A DNA stretch of 64,000 nt from Spirosoma endbachense (GTDB taxonomy: Bacteria; Bacteroidota; Bacteroidia; Cytophagales; Spirosomataceae), in assembly GCF_010233585.1 (NCBI RefSeq), contig NZ_CP045997.1, positions 2,817,424-2,881,423 of the forward strand. Direction: 5' to 3'. The notes beneath the pieces are model-generated. The model did not search any database, was not told the DNA's origin, and saw nothing but the letters and a program-made list of their open reading frames with translations. The translations under genes and the position numbers were made by a program. The stretch's first letter is position 1. The number at the start of each line of letters is the position of its first letter. Below, in pieces: positions 53,364-63,250 of this stretch.

Positions 53364-55064
53364 ATGATCGCCGAACCACAGACCGCCGAATTAAATCGTT
53401 TTAGTCGTACCCTTACGCAGGAAATCAGTAATCCAGCCGCAAAAGCCATGCTCTATGGCGTAGGCCTTACTGAAGACGACATGCAAAAACCCCAGATTGG
53501 CATCGCCAGCACGGGATATGAAGGCAACACCTGCAACATGCATCTCAATGGCCTCTCCGTTTACGTAAAACAGGGCATTCAGGCAAACGGACTCGTGGGG
53601 CTAATTTTTAACACAATTGGCGTATCTGATGGCATGACCAATGGCAACGATGGCATGCGTTATTCGCTGCCTAGCCGTGATCTCATCGCCGATTCTATTG
53701 AATCAGTCGTTACTGCCCAGTGGTACGACGGTGTTGTAACGGTAGTTGGCTGCGATAAAAACATGCCTGGTGCTATTATGGCGATGGCCCGGCTTAACCG
53801 GCCAAGTATCATGGTATACGGCGGTACGATCCGGTCCGGGCATTATAAAGGACAAAAATTGGACATCGTTTCGGCTTTTGAAGCACTGGGTAAACGATAT
53901 GCCGGTAATATTTCCGACGAAGATTACGAAGGTGTTATTAAAAACTCGATTCCGGGCGCTGGTGCCTGTGGCGGTATGTATACGGCTAATACAATGGCCA
54001 GCAGCATTGAAGCCATGGGGTTAAGCCTGCCTTTCAGTAGTAGCTACCCGGCTACACACGAAGGCAAACAGGAAGAATGCAAAAAAATTGGTGCAGCGAT
54101 GCGGGTATTACTGGAGCGCGGTATTACGCCTAAAGAAATCATCAATCGCAAATCACTCGAAAACGCCCTGACCGTTGTCATGGCACTTGGCGGCTCAACT
54201 AACGCCGTGTTGCACTATCTGGCGATTTCGAGGGCTGCTGGCATACCGCTCACACTCGATGAGATTCAGGCCATTAGTGATCGCGTGCCGTTCCTGGCTG
54301 ATCTGAAGCCGAGTGGTAAGTATTATATGGAAGATATGCTTGCTATTGGAGGTGTTCCAGCCGTTATGAAATATCTCTATCAGAATGGCCTTATCCACGG
54401 CGATTGCCTGACAGTAACGGGCAAAACCATAGCCGAAAATCTGGAAGAGATACCAACGCTGGATTTTGATACGCAATCAATTGTACGGCCCTTAAGTAAT
54501 CCGATCAAGAAAACGGGTCATATTCAGATTCTAAGGGGTAACCTTGCTCCTACCGGATCAGTTGCCAAGATTACAGGGAAAGAAGGCCTGAAATTTGATG
54601 GTACAGCCAAAGTATGTGAGCATGAAGGCGAAGTGATTGATGCCCTGCAAAAAGGTGAAATTCTGCCCGGTCAGGTCATCGTTATTCGCAATGCTGGCCC
54701 TAAAGGTGGCCCTGGTATGAGCGAAATGCTGAAACCAACCTCCGCGATTATGGGCGCTGGCCTCGGCGATAAAGTTGCGCTGATTACTGACGGTCGGTTT
54801 TCGGGAGGCACGCATGGCTTTGTTGTGGGTCACGTTACTCCGGAAGCCTATGAAGGTGGGCCGATTGCCCTCGTTAAAGATGGCGACCGTATCACAATCG
54901 ACGCCGTATCCCGCCAGCTTACGTTACACATTTCAGATGACGAATTCGCTGATCGCCGAAGCCGCTGGACACAATCAGCTCCCCCATTCACCAAAGGTGT
55001 ATTGGGCAAATATATCCGAAGTGTAAAATCAGCTAGTGAAGGTTGCGTAACAGATGAAGATTAA
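53364..55064 (+). CDS. ilvD: Dihydroxy-acid dehydratase (IlvD)
   Basis: About 566 residues from the ATG at 53364 (a TTG three codons earlier is in frame). The iron-sulfur cysteines lie in [23 protein letters not shown] and [14 protein letters not shown], and the C-terminal domain has [22 protein letters not shown]. The enzyme dehydrates dihydroxyisovalerate and dihydroxymethylvalerate to the keto acids of valine and isoleucine. First gene of a plus-strand cluster; 85 bp separate it from ilvB. Confidence 0.97.
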   Translation: MIAEPQTAELNRFSRTLTQEISNPAAKAMLYGVGLTEDDMQKPQIGIASTGYEGNTCNMHLNGLSVYVKQGIQANGLVGLIFNTIGVSDGMTNGNDGMRYSLPSRDLIADSIESVVTAQWYDGVVTVVGCDKNMPGAIMAMARLNRPSIMVYGGTIRSGHYKGQKLDIVSAFEALGKRYAGNISDEDYEGVIKNSIPGAGACGGMYTANTMASSIEAMGLSLPFSSSYPATHEGKQEECKKIGAAMRVLLERGITPKEIINRKSLENALTVVMALGGSTNAVLHYLAISRAAGIPLTLDEIQAISDRVPFLADLKPSGKYYMEDMLAIGGVPAVMKYLYQNGLIHGDCLTVTGKTIAENLEEIPTLDFDTQSIVRPLSNPIKKTGHIQILRGNLAPTGSVAKITGKEGLKFDGTAKVCEHEGEVIDALQKGEILPGQVIVIRNAGPKGGPGMSEMLKPTSAIMGAGLGDKVALITDGRFSGGTHGFVVGHVTPEAYEGGPIALVKDGDRITIDAVSRQLTLHISDDEFADRRSRWTQSAPPFTKGVLGKYIRSVKSASEGCVTDED

Positions 55065-55149
55065 GCCATTCTTCATTGTCTTTCAGAAGACCTATTCGAA
55101 TAAAATTGAGCGAAACAACAAGCTAAAGACTTAAAACTGACCATACGTC

Positions 55150-56910
55150 ATGGAAGCAATCGCCAGCATCGCACCAGAAGTTATCGAAACAACACCATCG
55201 GTTTCTAATACGGTACCGAAATTAATTTCAGGCTCGGAAGCACTCATGATGGGTTTGGTAGCCGAAGGAGTCGATACCATTTTTGGGTATCCTGGTGGAG
55301 CCATTATGCCCGTCTACGATGCCCTGTATGATTATCAGGACCGCATCAACCACATTCTGGTACGCCACGAACAGGGGGCTGGTCATGCGGCTCAGGGTTA
55401 CGCCCGGATGCAGAGCCGTGCGGGCGTTTGCCTCGTCACGTCAGGGCCGGGGGCTACGAATCTGGTTACAGCCATTGCCGATGCCCAGATCGATTCGACG
55501 CCAATGGTTTGCATTGTGGGTCAGGTTGCCAAGCGGCTTCTTGGGACCGATGCTTTCCAGGAAGCTGACGTGATGGGTGTAACCATGCCGATCACAAAAT
55601 GGAATTACCAGATAACCAATGCCGATGAGGTGCCGGAAATCCTGTCGAAGGCTTTTTACATTGCTCAGTCGGGTCGGCCGGGTCCAGTGTTAATCGACAT
55701 GACGAAAAGTGCCCAGTTGGAATTGATGACCAAGCCGTTTGTTTACGAACGTTGCCAGAGCATCATTAGTTACCGTCCGCGTCGGATACCCAAGCAGGAG
55801 CAGGTCGAGGTAGCCGCTCGCTTAATAAACAACGCCAAGCGCCCTTATGTGCTTGTTGGCCACGGCGTGCAAATCGCCAAAGCTGAAGATGAACTACGAT
55901 TATTCGTCGAAAAAACGGGTATCCCCGTTGCAACTACACTACTTGGTCAGTCAACCATTTCAACTGATCACCCGCTTTATGTAGGCTGGTTAGGAATGCA
56001 TGGTAATTATGGGCCTAACGTAATGACCGATCAGGCCGATGTGATTATTGCCATTGGTATGCGGTTCGACGATCGCGTAACCGGTGATGCCAGCAAATAT
56101 ATCAAACAGGCAAAAGTCGTTCATATTGAGATCGATCCGTCTGAAATTGATAAGATCATTCGGGCCGACGCGCCGGTTGTTGGTGATGCCAAAGAGGCAC
56201 TTAAGGCGTTGACCGCCCTCGTTGAACCCAACGATCACACCATCTGGCGCAATGAGTTCCGCAAGTACGATACGATTGAGTATGAGCAAATTACACTGCC
56301 GGAATTAACCAGTACAGAAGGTAAAATCCGGATGGCCGAGGTAATTGACATGCTCTCGAAGAAGACGAACGGCGAAGCTGTTTTAGTTACCGACGTAGGG
56401 CAGCACCAGATGATGGCTTCCCGCTATTATCAGTTCCGTCGGCCAAATAGTCTGGTCACATCGGGGGGCATGGGTACAATGGGGTTTGCTCTGCCAGCCG
56501 CTTTCGGTGCACAGGTTGGAGCGCCTGATCGCCAGATTGTGGCCATTATCGGCGACGGCTGTTTTCAGATGACCTTACAGGAGCTTGGAACCATTGTTCA
56601 GAATAAACAACCCGTTAAAGCGATTATCCTGAATAACAATTTCCTTGGTATGGTACGTCAGTGGCAACAGTTGTTCCATGAGCGTCGGTATTCGTTCGTT
56701 GAACTACAAAATCCTGACTTCATTACCATTGCCAGAGGTTTCGGCATGGATGGCCAGACCTGCGACAAACGGGAAAGCCTGTCGGATGCGCTTGATACCA
56801 TGCTCAATCATGATGGTCCGTTTCTGCTCGAAGTAATTGTTGAGAAAGAGGAAAACGTGTTCCCGATGGTTCCTGCCGGAACCAGCGTTGCCCAGATTCG
56901 ACTAAAATAA
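55150..56910 (+). CDS. ilvB: Acetolactate synthase large subunit (IlvB)
   Basis: The product is 586 residues. The first 30 are a variable extension. The catalytic Glu is in LVRHEQGAGHAAQGYAR, the FAD and herbicide-binding region follows, and the thiamin diphosphate motif is IGDGCFQMTLQELGT with NNNFLGMVRQW. It condenses two pyruvates, or pyruvate with ketobutyrate, in the first common step of valine and isoleucine synthesis. Partner of ilvN, which starts 73 bp downstream after a palindrome. Confidence 0.97.
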   Translation: MEAIASIAPEVIETTPSVSNTVPKLISGSEALMMGLVAEGVDTIFGYPGGAIMPVYDALYDYQDRINHILVRHEQGAGHAAQGYARMQSRAGVCLVTSGPGATNLVTAIADAQIDSTPMVCIVGQVAKRLLGTDAFQEADVMGVTMPITKWNYQITNADEVPEILSKAFYIAQSGRPGPVLIDMTKSAQLELMTKPFVYERCQSIISYRPRRIPKQEQVEVAARLINNAKRPYVLVGHGVQIAKAEDELRLFVEKTGIPVATTLLGQSTISTDHPLYVGWLGMHGNYGPNVMTDQADVIIAIGMRFDDRVTGDASKYIKQAKVVHIEIDPSEIDKIIRADAPVVGDAKEALKALTALVEPNDHTIWRNEFRKYDTIEYEQITLPELTSTEGKIRMAEVIDMLSKKTNGEAVLVTDVGQHQMMASRYYQFRRPNSLVTSGGMGTMGFALPAAFGAQVGAPDRQIVAIIGDGCFQMTLQELGTIVQNKQPVKAIILNNNFLGMVRQWQQLFHERRYSFVELQNPDFITIARGFGMDGQTCDKRESLSDALDTMLNHDGPFLLEVIVEKEENVFPMVPAGTSVAQIRLK

Positions 56911-56979
56911 CGTGGTGTCGGACGGCTGTCTGTCCGGCATACATCCAAAACCGTGTCAGGTTTTAAACCCGACACCACG
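56911..56979. repeat. Inverted repeat filling the ilvB-ilvN spacer
   Basis: Outer arms 56911-56921 and 56969-56979 (CGTGGTGTCGG and complement) are perfect over 11 bp, with a smaller inner stem CGGAC/GTCCG. It starts right after the ilvB stop and ends five bases before the ilvN ATG, so folding in the message could affect ilvN translation. Confidence 0.65.
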
Positions 56980-56983
56980 AACT

Positions 56984-57517
56984 ATGACGACTTACACCAT
57001 TTGCATATTCACTGAAAATACGATCGGATTGCTGAATCGCATCACGATTATTTTCACACGCCGACGCATCAACATCGAGAGTCTGACGGTTTCGGAAACT
57101 GAACGTAAGGGCGTTTCCCGGTTTACGATTGTGATCAAACACGAATCGCGGGAAGAGGTGGAGAAACTCGTTCGCCAGATTCGCAAGATCGTGGAAGTGT
57201 TGGCCGTTTTCGGTTACCTCAACGAGGAAATTGTGTATAACGAAATTGCTCTGTTCAAGGTATCGACACCATTAGGCAGCAAACCCCTGGACGTTGAGAC
57301 AATCAATCAGCAATACAAAGCCTGGGTGGTTTACTGGGGGCTCGACTATGTTGTTATCGAGAAAACCGGCAACGACACCGAAATTTTTGAGTTTTTCGGG
57401 TACATCAAACAGTACGATATTCTTGAATTTGTTCGCTCGGGCCGGGTAGCAGTGGGTAAAACGGAGAAAGGGTTGGTCGAGTACCTACCCGAATCCGAGT
57501 GGGCTTACTATCTGTAA
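56984..57517 (+). CDS. ilvN: Acetolactate synthase small subunit (IlvN/IlvH)
   Basis: About 177 residues from the ATG at 56984; a GTG at 56912 lies in the palindrome and is not believed. An N-terminal ACT domain (YTICIFTENTIGLLNRI, RRRINIESLTVSETE) binds the feedback inhibitor valine, and a C-terminal domain ends AVGKTEKGLVEYL. It regulates and stabilises IlvB. Followed by a 160-bp spacer with another palindromic element before ilvC. Confidence 0.94.
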   Translation: MTTYTICIFTENTIGLLNRITIIFTRRRINIESLTVSETERKGVSRFTIVIKHESREEVEKLVRQIRKIVEVLAVFGYLNEEIVYNEIALFKVSTPLGSKPLDVETINQQYKAWVVYWGLDYVVIEKTGNDTEIFEFFGYIKQYDILEFVRSGRVAVGKTEKGLVEYLPESEWAYYL

Positions 57518-57520
57518 TCT

Positions 57521-57621
57521 TTTCCGTCATTCCGGCGATTAGAGGAATCCAGAAGTCGCTTATTAATCAGGTTTAACCAAACGCAGGAACGGATTTTCCC
57601 TGGTGTTAGAATGACAGGAAA
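57521..57621. repeat. Imperfect palindromic element between ilvN and ilvC
   Basis: Ends TTTCCGTCATTC (57521-57532) and GAATGACAGGAAA (57609-57621) pair with one bulged base; an inner stretch with GGAATCC and GGATTTTCC can pair further. The GTCATTCCGGCG start is of the kind found in small dispersed MITE-like repeats, though no second copy is in the window. Confidence 0.55.
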
Positions 57622-57677
57622 GCAAATTTGCATAATCAATCATAAACCTAAAATACGAGTACCAAAACCAATTAAAC

Positions 57678-58721
57678 ATGGCAACGATTAATTTCGGAGG
57701 AGTTGAGGAGCAAGTTGTTACGCGGGAAGAGTTCCCGTTAGAAAAAGCCCGCGAAGTGCTGGCCAATGAAGTCATTGCAGTTATCGGCTATGGTGTACAA
57801 GGTCCTGGCCAGTCGCTGAACATGCGCGACAATGGTTTCAACGTTATCGTTGGGCAACGTAAAGGCAAAACCTACGACAAAGCCGTTGCCGATGGCTGGG
57901 TGCCGGGTGAAACGCTGTTCGAAATCGAAGAAGCGCTGGAAAAAGGCACCATTATTTGCTTCCTGCTTTCCGACGCTGCTCAAATTGAACTATGGCCAAC
58001 CGTAAAAGCGGCTCTTAAACCAGGCAAGTCACTTTACTTCTCGCATGGTTTTGGTGTCACGTATAAAGAGAAAACAGGGATCGTGCCACCCGCCGATGTC
58101 GATGTATTCCTGGTAGCACCTAAAGGCTCAGGCACATCGCTACGCCGGTTATTCGTAGAGGGTAAAGGCCTGAACTCCAGCTTTGCCATTTACCAGGATG
58201 CCTCCGGTAATGCTCGTACGAAAGCCATTGCTATGGGTATCGGTGTGGGTTCAGGGTATCTGTTCGAAACCGATTTCTACAAAGAAGTAACGTCTGATCT
58301 GACCGGCGAACGGGGTACGTTGATGGGTGCTATCCAGGGTATTTTTGCGGCTCAGTACGAAGTGCTGCGCGCCAATGGCCATAGCCCTTCTGAAGCGTTC
58401 AACGAAACAGTTGAAGAACTGACTCAGTCACTGATGCCACTGGTAGCCGAAAATGGTATGGACTGGATGTATGCGAACTGCTCGACTACAGCCCAGCGCG
58501 GTGCCCTCGACTGGTGGAAACCTTTCCGCGATGCAACCAAGCCTGTTTTCGAACAATTGTATAACTCCGTTAAATCGCAGGAGCAGGCCGAAATCAGCAT
58601 TACCCGCAATTCGCAACCTGATTATCGCGAGAAACTGGAAGTGGAACTGTCTGAACTCCGTGAATCGGAGATGTGGCAGGCTGGAGCTGCTGTACGGTCA
58701 TTGCGTCCAGAGCGTACCTAA
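57678..58721 (+). CDS. ilvC: Ketol-acid reductoisomerase (IlvC)
   Basis: The product is 347 residues. The Rossmann motif is VIGYGVQGPGQSLN, followed by GQRKGKTYDKA, which contains the basic residues that usually give NADPH preference. The metal-binding acidic residues lie in ETDFYKEVTSDLTGERG and NETVEELTQS. It is the short class I form plus a modest variation. Converts acetolactate to dihydroxyisovalerate. Two different hairpins follow before ilvA. Confidence 0.96.
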   Translation: MATINFGGVEEQVVTREEFPLEKAREVLANEVIAVIGYGVQGPGQSLNMRDNGFNVIVGQRKGKTYDKAVADGWVPGETLFEIEEALEKGTIICFLLSDAAQIELWPTVKAALKPGKSLYFSHGFGVTYKEKTGIVPPADVDVFLVAPKGSGTSLRRLFVEGKGLNSSFAIYQDASGNARTKAIAMGIGVGSGYLFETDFYKEVTSDLTGERGTLMGAIQGIFAAQYEVLRANGHSPSEAFNETVEELTQSLMPLVAENGMDWMYANCSTTAQRGALDWWKPFRDATKPVFEQLYNSVKSQEQAEISITRNSQPDYREKLEVELSELRESEMWQAGAAVRSLRPERT

Positions 58722-58737
58722 GGATACATGTATAGCA

Positions 58738-58781
58738 ACGGTTCGCCATAGCAACGGACCACTGTTGCAATGGCGAACCGT
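58738..58781. repeat. Inverted repeat after ilvC
   Basis: Arms 58738-58755 and 58764-58781 pair at 17 of 18 positions with an 8-nt loop. It begins 17 bp after the ilvC stop. No T-tract; an internal operon hairpin that may stabilise the upstream message is likely. Confidence 0.7.
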
Positions 58782-58783
58782 GA

Positions 58784-58862
58784 TGAATAAGGCACAATGG
58801 ATACTATAAATTCGTTGTGCCATTATCCTGGACTCAACTCATTATTCATTGTGCCTTATTCA
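58784..58862. repeat. Inverted repeat spanning the possible ilvA starts
   Basis: Arms 58784-58799 (TGAATAAGGCACAATG) and 58847-58862 are perfect complements over 16 bp with a 47-nt loop. The ATG at 58797 lies at the end of the left arm and the GTG at 58851 in the right arm, so whichever start is used is inside the element. Confidence 0.65.
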
Positions 58863-60116
58863 TTAAACGAAGCCGCTTTCCCTGATCTCGATACGATTTA
58901 TCTGGCAGCAGAACGGCTGCGGGGCATTGTTGCGCATACACCGCTGCAAGAAAATATCAATCTGTCTGACCGCTACGGAGCCAATATTTTCCTGAAACGA
59001 GAAGATTTGCAGGTTGTACGGTCTTATAAGATTCGTGGGGCCTACAACAAAATGGCGAGTTTGCCTGCCGAAGCCCTGGCCAAAGGCGTTGTGTGTGCCA
59101 GCGCAGGCAACCACGCCCAGGGCGTTGCCTATGCCTGCCGGAAGATGGGCGTGCACGGCATTATTTTTATGCCAACAACCACGCCGAATCAGAAGATCAA
59201 ACAGGTAAAGCTATTTGGGAAGGAGTTTGTCGAAGTCGTTCTTACCGGCGATACCTATGATGATGCATTCCATGCAGCTATGGAATTCGTTCAAACCAAC
59301 GAAAGCATTTTCGTTCATCCCTTCGATGATGTGCAGGTCATTGAGGGCCAGGGAACGGTTGGACTGGAGATTTTCAAGGACTCGAATTTTAAGATCGATT
59401 ACCTGCTGATGGCCATCGGTGGCGGTGGATTAGCATCAGGCCTTTCGACCGTATTCAAGCAATTAAGCCCCAAAACCAAACTGATCGGTGTAGAGCCGCT
59501 GGGTTCACCCTCCATGAAAGTTTCTATCGACGAAGGACACGTGATAGCACTTGACCGAATCGACAAGTTTGTGGATGGGGCTGCCGTGAAACGGCCGGGC
59601 GATATAACCTTTGAAATCTGCCGTAAAAATCTCGACAGTGTATTACTGGTTCCCGAGGGTAAAGTTTGCACGGCTATTCTTAAGCTCTACGACGAAGACG
59701 CGATTGTAGCCGAGCCTGCGGGTGCGCTCACCATTGCGGCACTAGACATGCTGAAGGACGAAATCAAAGGTAAAAACGTCGTCTGTTTAATTAGTGGTGG
59801 GAATAATGATATCACTCGGACCGAAGAAATCAAAGAACGGTCATTGCTGTATGAAGGACTGAAACATTATTTCATTATTCGGTTTCCACAACGGGCCGGA
59901 GCCTTCCGCGACTTTCTGAACGTGCTGGGCCCAACCGACGACATCAGCCGCTTTGAGTATATCAAGAAAACGAACCGGGAAACCGGCCCGGCTGTGGTTG
60001 GTATCGAGCTGAAGAGTCGCGAAGATTTCGAGCCACTTATCCAGCGAATGCAGGCGCAAAACATCGTCTTTGAGTACCTGAACGACCAGCCCGATTTATT
60101 TCAGTTTTTGGTGTAG
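58797..60116 (+). CDS. ilvA: Threonine dehydratase (IlvA)
   Basis: 439 residues from the ATG at 58797, or 421 from a GTG at 58851; conserved sequence only begins around PDLDTIYLAAERL, so the later start is quite possible. The pyridoxal phosphate lysine is in VRSYKIRGAYNKM and the phosphate-binding glycine loop in IGGGGLASG. The last 90 residues form one ACT-like regulatory domain (RAGAFRDFLNVLG). It makes 2-ketobutyrate from threonine for isoleucine. Part of the ilv cluster. Confidence 0.94.
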   Translation: MDTINSLCHYPGLNSLFIVPYSLNEAAFPDLDTIYLAAERLRGIVAHTPLQENINLSDRYGANIFLKREDLQVVRSYKIRGAYNKMASLPAEALAKGVVCASAGNHAQGVAYACRKMGVHGIIFMPTTTPNQKIKQVKLFGKEFVEVVLTGDTYDDAFHAAMEFVQTNESIFVHPFDDVQVIEGQGTVGLEIFKDSNFKIDYLLMAIGGGGLASGLSTVFKQLSPKTKLIGVEPLGSPSMKVSIDEGHVIALDRIDKFVDGAAVKRPGDITFEICRKNLDSVLLVPEGKVCTAILKLYDEDAIVAEPAGALTIAALDMLKDEIKGKNVVCLISGGNNDITRTEEIKERSLLYEGLKHYFIIRFPQRAGAFRDFLNVLGPTDDISRFEYIKKTNRETGPAVVGIELKSREDFEPLIQRMQAQNIVFEYLNDQPDLFQFLV

Positions 60117-60165
60117 GTTAGCACCTGGAATCAGCTTTTAACTGATTTTTTTGACTTGAGAAGCG

Positions 60166-60483
60166 ATGATAACTGCCGTTCAAAATAAACAGCAAGCTTT
60201 CGAGCGTCTTCAGTCGCATCAGTCGGCTCTAAAACAGTTTGGTGCAGCCCGGCTCGGATTGTTTGGGTCATTTGTGCGGGGCGAAGAAACCGAAAAAAGC
60301 GATATAGACTTTGTTGTGGAGTTTCAGGAAGGCAAGAAAACGTTCCGTAATTTCATCAATATGGTCTACTACCTGGAAAAGGTAATGGGACGGGAAGTAG
60401 AGCTTCTTACCGGGGAAGGTATGGCTTCCTTTGTGAAACGTGAAGCCGAAAAAGAGATTGCATATGTACCCTTCTTCAATTGA
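60166..60483 (+). CDS. mntA: MntA-type minimal nucleotidyltransferase
   Basis: The product is 105 residues. The nucleotidyltransferase signature is LFGSFVRGEETEKSDIDFVVEF, with Gly-Ser and the two metal-binding Asp, and a third acidic residue follows in REVELL. In MntA-HepT pairs this protein attaches AMP to the HEPN toxin and neutralises it. The frame looks intact. Its end overlaps the start of the hepT remnant by 20 bp, the usual coupling. Inserted between ilvA and leuC. Confidence 0.88.
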   Translation: MITAVQNKQQAFERLQSHQSALKQFGAARLGLFGSFVRGEETEKSDIDFVVEFQEGKKTFRNFINMVYYLEKVMGREVELLTGEGMASFVKREAEKEIAYVPFFN

Positions 60484-60801
60484 ATTTCTGCAACATATTC
60501 AGGCTGAATTGTCCTACATTCTGACCTATTCAGAAGGCATTACCTATACCACCCATTTCTATCCAAAGCATTTATCCGAAGTTTCGAGGTTATTGGAGAT
60601 GCCTGTAAAAATATTCCAGATGAAGTTCGGTATAATCATCTCGAATTTGACTGGAAAGGTTTTGCCGGAATGCTGGATAAGCTAATTCATCACTATTGGG
60701 GAGTCGATTATGAGCTATTGTGGGATGCTATCCAACAGGAAATCCGACTCAATAAAGTATGGATCGACATCATTATCGAGCAGGAGATAAATAAGCTTTA
60801 A
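60464..60801 (+). pseudogene. hepT: HepT-like HEPN toxin, frameshifted and missing the catalytic Arg
   Basis: The first frame from ATG at 60464 gives MYPSSIEFLQHIQAELSYIL and continues in a non-HepT sense after about residue 30. From about 60558 a different frame reads FLSKAFIRSFEVIGDACKN, then FDWKGFAGMLDKLIHHYWGVDYELLWD to the TAA at 60801. Joined, they make a normal HepT of about 112 residues. The HEPN motif should be R-x4-H-x-Y; here Leu (CTG) stands for Arg before DKLIHHY. So two independent-looking lesions hit the toxin while its antitoxin stays open. A sequencing error could explain only the frameshift. Confidence 0.8.
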
Positions 60802-60807
60802 ACAGTT

Positions 60808-61695
60808 ATGCTCCGCGTCCCATCTTCCATTCAGCCCAACCAGTTTCAGTCTCTGACTATTCAGCGTCCTGTCCCCGATGGGTCCGACGCTTCAGAAATG
60901 ACGTTTGTGGCCTACCGTAGCGACGTATATCCCGAACGGAACGAGGTTTTTTTTGAAGAACATGCCGTCATCGTTGTGCTGGAAGGAGAAAAGAAGTTCA
61001 GTTCGCCCACCCAGGAGTTGCACGTGCGCAAAGGCGACATTTTGTTTTTTCAGCGAGGCTGCTACTCCATGAACGAATCCATCGACTCAAGCTATCGAAG
61101 TCTGGTGTTTTTCGTAAACGAAAAATTGTTGAAAGAATTTGTCAGCCAGCATCTTACGTTATTTAAAGATAGCTCAACGTCACTACCGGCATCCTTTATT
61201 CTATCGTTTTCATCGTCGCCCACCTTCACCACATTTATCGATTCACTACTACCCTATTTTGGCGCTAAAACGCCTTTTTTAAATGAATTGCTACGACTCA
61301 AGTTTCAGGAGTTGTTACTGCATCTGCTGGAACTTGATACAGTAGGAAACCCGCCCGGACAACTACAGGCAATTCTATTACATATTTACGAAGGACTGAA
61401 AACCGACCTTGATTATCTGATGAGCACTTATTTACTCAAGCCATTGTCGATGAGCGAATTATCCAGATTATCAGGAAGAAGTCTGTCGGCCTTTAAACGT
61501 GACTTTGAGGATCATTTTCACACTTCACCCGGCCAGTGGATTCGGCAGAAACGGCTTGAACATGCTCATTTTCTGCTACGAAACACCGATAAAAATGTAT
61601 CGGAGGTAAGCCGGGAAATCAGTTACGAGAGCGTCTCTCATTTTATTAAAGCCTACAAGCAGCAATACGGTTTTACTCCCAAAAGAACCGAATGA
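60808..61695 (+). CDS. AraC-family transcriptional regulator
   Basis: The product is 295 residues. An N-terminal cupin-like domain (about 20-120) contains HAVIVVLEGEKKFSS and VRKGDILFFQRGC. The C-terminal double helix-turn-helix (about 200-292) has MSELSRLSGRSLSAFKRDFE, HTSPGQWIRQKRLEHAHFLL and EVSREISYESVSHFIKAYKQ with the closing YGFTPK. It starts 6 bp after the hepT remnant, and lies within the branched-chain amino acid cluster. The ligand is unknown; control of the neighbouring leu genes is possible but unsupported. Confidence 0.9.
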   Translation: MLRVPSSIQPNQFQSLTIQRPVPDGSDASEMTFVAYRSDVYPERNEVFFEEHAVIVVLEGEKKFSSPTQELHVRKGDILFFQRGCYSMNESIDSSYRSLVFFVNEKLLKEFVSQHLTLFKDSSTSLPASFILSFSSSPTFTTFIDSLLPYFGAKTPFLNELLRLKFQELLLHLLELDTVGNPPGQLQAILLHIYEGLKTDLDYLMSTYLLKPLSMSELSRLSGRSLSAFKRDFEDHFHTSPGQWIRQKRLEHAHFLLRNTDKNVSEVSREISYESVSHFIKAYKQQYGFTPKRTE

Positions 61696-61835
61696 GCTAT
61701 AATCGCTATTTACTGGACGAATGACGAGATGAATGATTGGATAAGTTTAAGCAATTTTGTAGCCACGTTTCTCTGCTCTATTGATAACTGGGAAACAGTG
61801 ACAGTTTGTACAGATAATTGTTTTCCTATACAGCT

Positions 61836-63236
61836 ATGAGTACCCCAAAGACCCTGTTCGACAAAGTGTGGGATGCGCACGTCATCCGGCAGGTTAAAGA
61901 TGGCCCCGATGTATTGTTTATCGATCGGCATTTTATTCACGAAGTAACAAGCCCCGTGGCTTTTCTGGGCCTTGAAAGCCGGGGTGCATCCGTGTTATTT
62001 TCGGGACGCACCTTCGCGACTGCCGATCACAATACGCCAACACTCAACCAGCACCTGCCGGTGGCTGACCCACTGTCAGCTAATCAGCTGGCAGCCCTGG
62101 AGCGTAATGCTGCTCATTATGGTATCTCGCACTGGGGTCTAGGCCACCAGAAAAACGGTATCGTGCACGTAGTTGGCCCCGAAAACGGGATTACACTACC
62201 CGGTATGACTATCGTTTGTGGTGATTCGCACACCTCAACTCATGGTGCATTTGGCGCTATCGCGTTCGGCATTGGTACGTCAGAAGTCGAGATGGTTCTG
62301 GCAGCACAGTGCATTATGCAACCCAAGCCGAAGAAAATGCGGATCACCGTCAACGGCAAAGTGGGTAAAGCTGTTCTTCCGAAAGACGTAATCCTGTACA
62401 TTATTTCGCAGACATCAGCCAGCGGAGCCACAGGCTATTTTGTGGAGTATGCCGGGGAGGTTTTTGAGAATATGAGCATGGAAGGCCGTATGACGGTTTG
62501 TAACATGACCATTGAAATGGGTGCCAGAGGAGGTATGATTGCCCCCGATGAAACCACACTCAACTACCTGAAAGGCCGCGATCTTTCGCCCAAAGGCGAA
62601 CAATGGGACAAACTGGTCCCTTATTGGCAGACGCTTAAAACCGATGAAGGCGCTACTTTTGACCTCGACCTGACCTTCGACGCAGCCGATATCGAACCTC
62701 AGATTACGTATGGCACGAACCCTGGTTTAGGAACGGGCGTAACGCACCAGATTCCAATGGCCGATGCCGTGAAAGACGGTTCTGCGAGTTACAAAAAATC
62801 GTTACAGTACATGGGCTTCGCCGAAAACGAATCCATGTTGGGCAAGCCCGTCGATTTTGTATTCTTGGGAAGCTGTACGAATGGCCGCATTGAAGATTTC
62901 CGGGCATTTGCCTCCATTGTGAAAGGTCGTCAGAAAGCTGATCACATCACGGCCTGGTTAGTACCGGGTTCGCACGTTGTTGAGAAGCAAATTAAAGATG
63001 AGGGTATTCTGGATATTTTGACCCAGGCAGGTTTTGAATTGCGCCAGCCTGGTTGTTCAGCCTGTCTCGCCATGAATGAAGATAAGATTCCAGCGGGCAA
63101 ATACGCCGTTTCTACCTCAAACCGTAACTTCGAGGGACGCCAGGGGCCGGGCGCGCGCACACTACTGGCCAGCCCATTAGTAGCAGCCGCAGCCGCCGTT
63201 ACAGGCGTAGTAACAGACCCCCGTCAACTCATCTAG
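61836..63236 (+). CDS. leuC: 3-isopropylmalate dehydratase large subunit (LeuC)
   Basis: About 466 residues from the ATG at 61836. The three cluster cysteines are in [13 protein letters not shown] and [11 protein letters not shown], and the substrate loop [15 protein letters not shown] is present. It forms the aconitase-like heterodimer with LeuD that isomerises 2-isopropylmalate to 3-isopropylmalate in leucine synthesis. 14 bp separate it from leuD. Confidence 0.97.
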   Translation: MSTPKTLFDKVWDAHVIRQVKDGPDVLFIDRHFIHEVTSPVAFLGLESRGASVLFSGRTFATADHNTPTLNQHLPVADPLSANQLAALERNAAHYGISHWGLGHQKNGIVHVVGPENGITLPGMTIVCGDSHTSTHGAFGAIAFGIGTSEVEMVLAAQCIMQPKPKKMRITVNGKVGKAVLPKDVILYIISQTSASGATGYFVEYAGEVFENMSMEGRMTVCNMTIEMGARGGMIAPDETTLNYLKGRDLSPKGEQWDKLVPYWQTLKTDEGATFDLDLTFDAADIEPQITYGTNPGLGTGVTHQIPMADAVKDGSASYKKSLQYMGFAENESMLGKPVDFVFLGSCTNGRIEDFRAFASIVKGRQKADHITAWLVPGSHVVEKQIKDEGILDILTQAGFELRQPGCSACLAMNEDKIPAGKYAVSTSNRNFEGRQGPGARTLLASPLVAAAAAVTGVVTDPRQLI

Positions 63237-63250
63237 CTTGCTTATTAACA

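Noticed and set aside
56912..56983. Upstream GTG start for ilvN
   Set aside because: The added residues are encoded by the palindrome and the conserved ACT domain begins right after the ATG at 56984.
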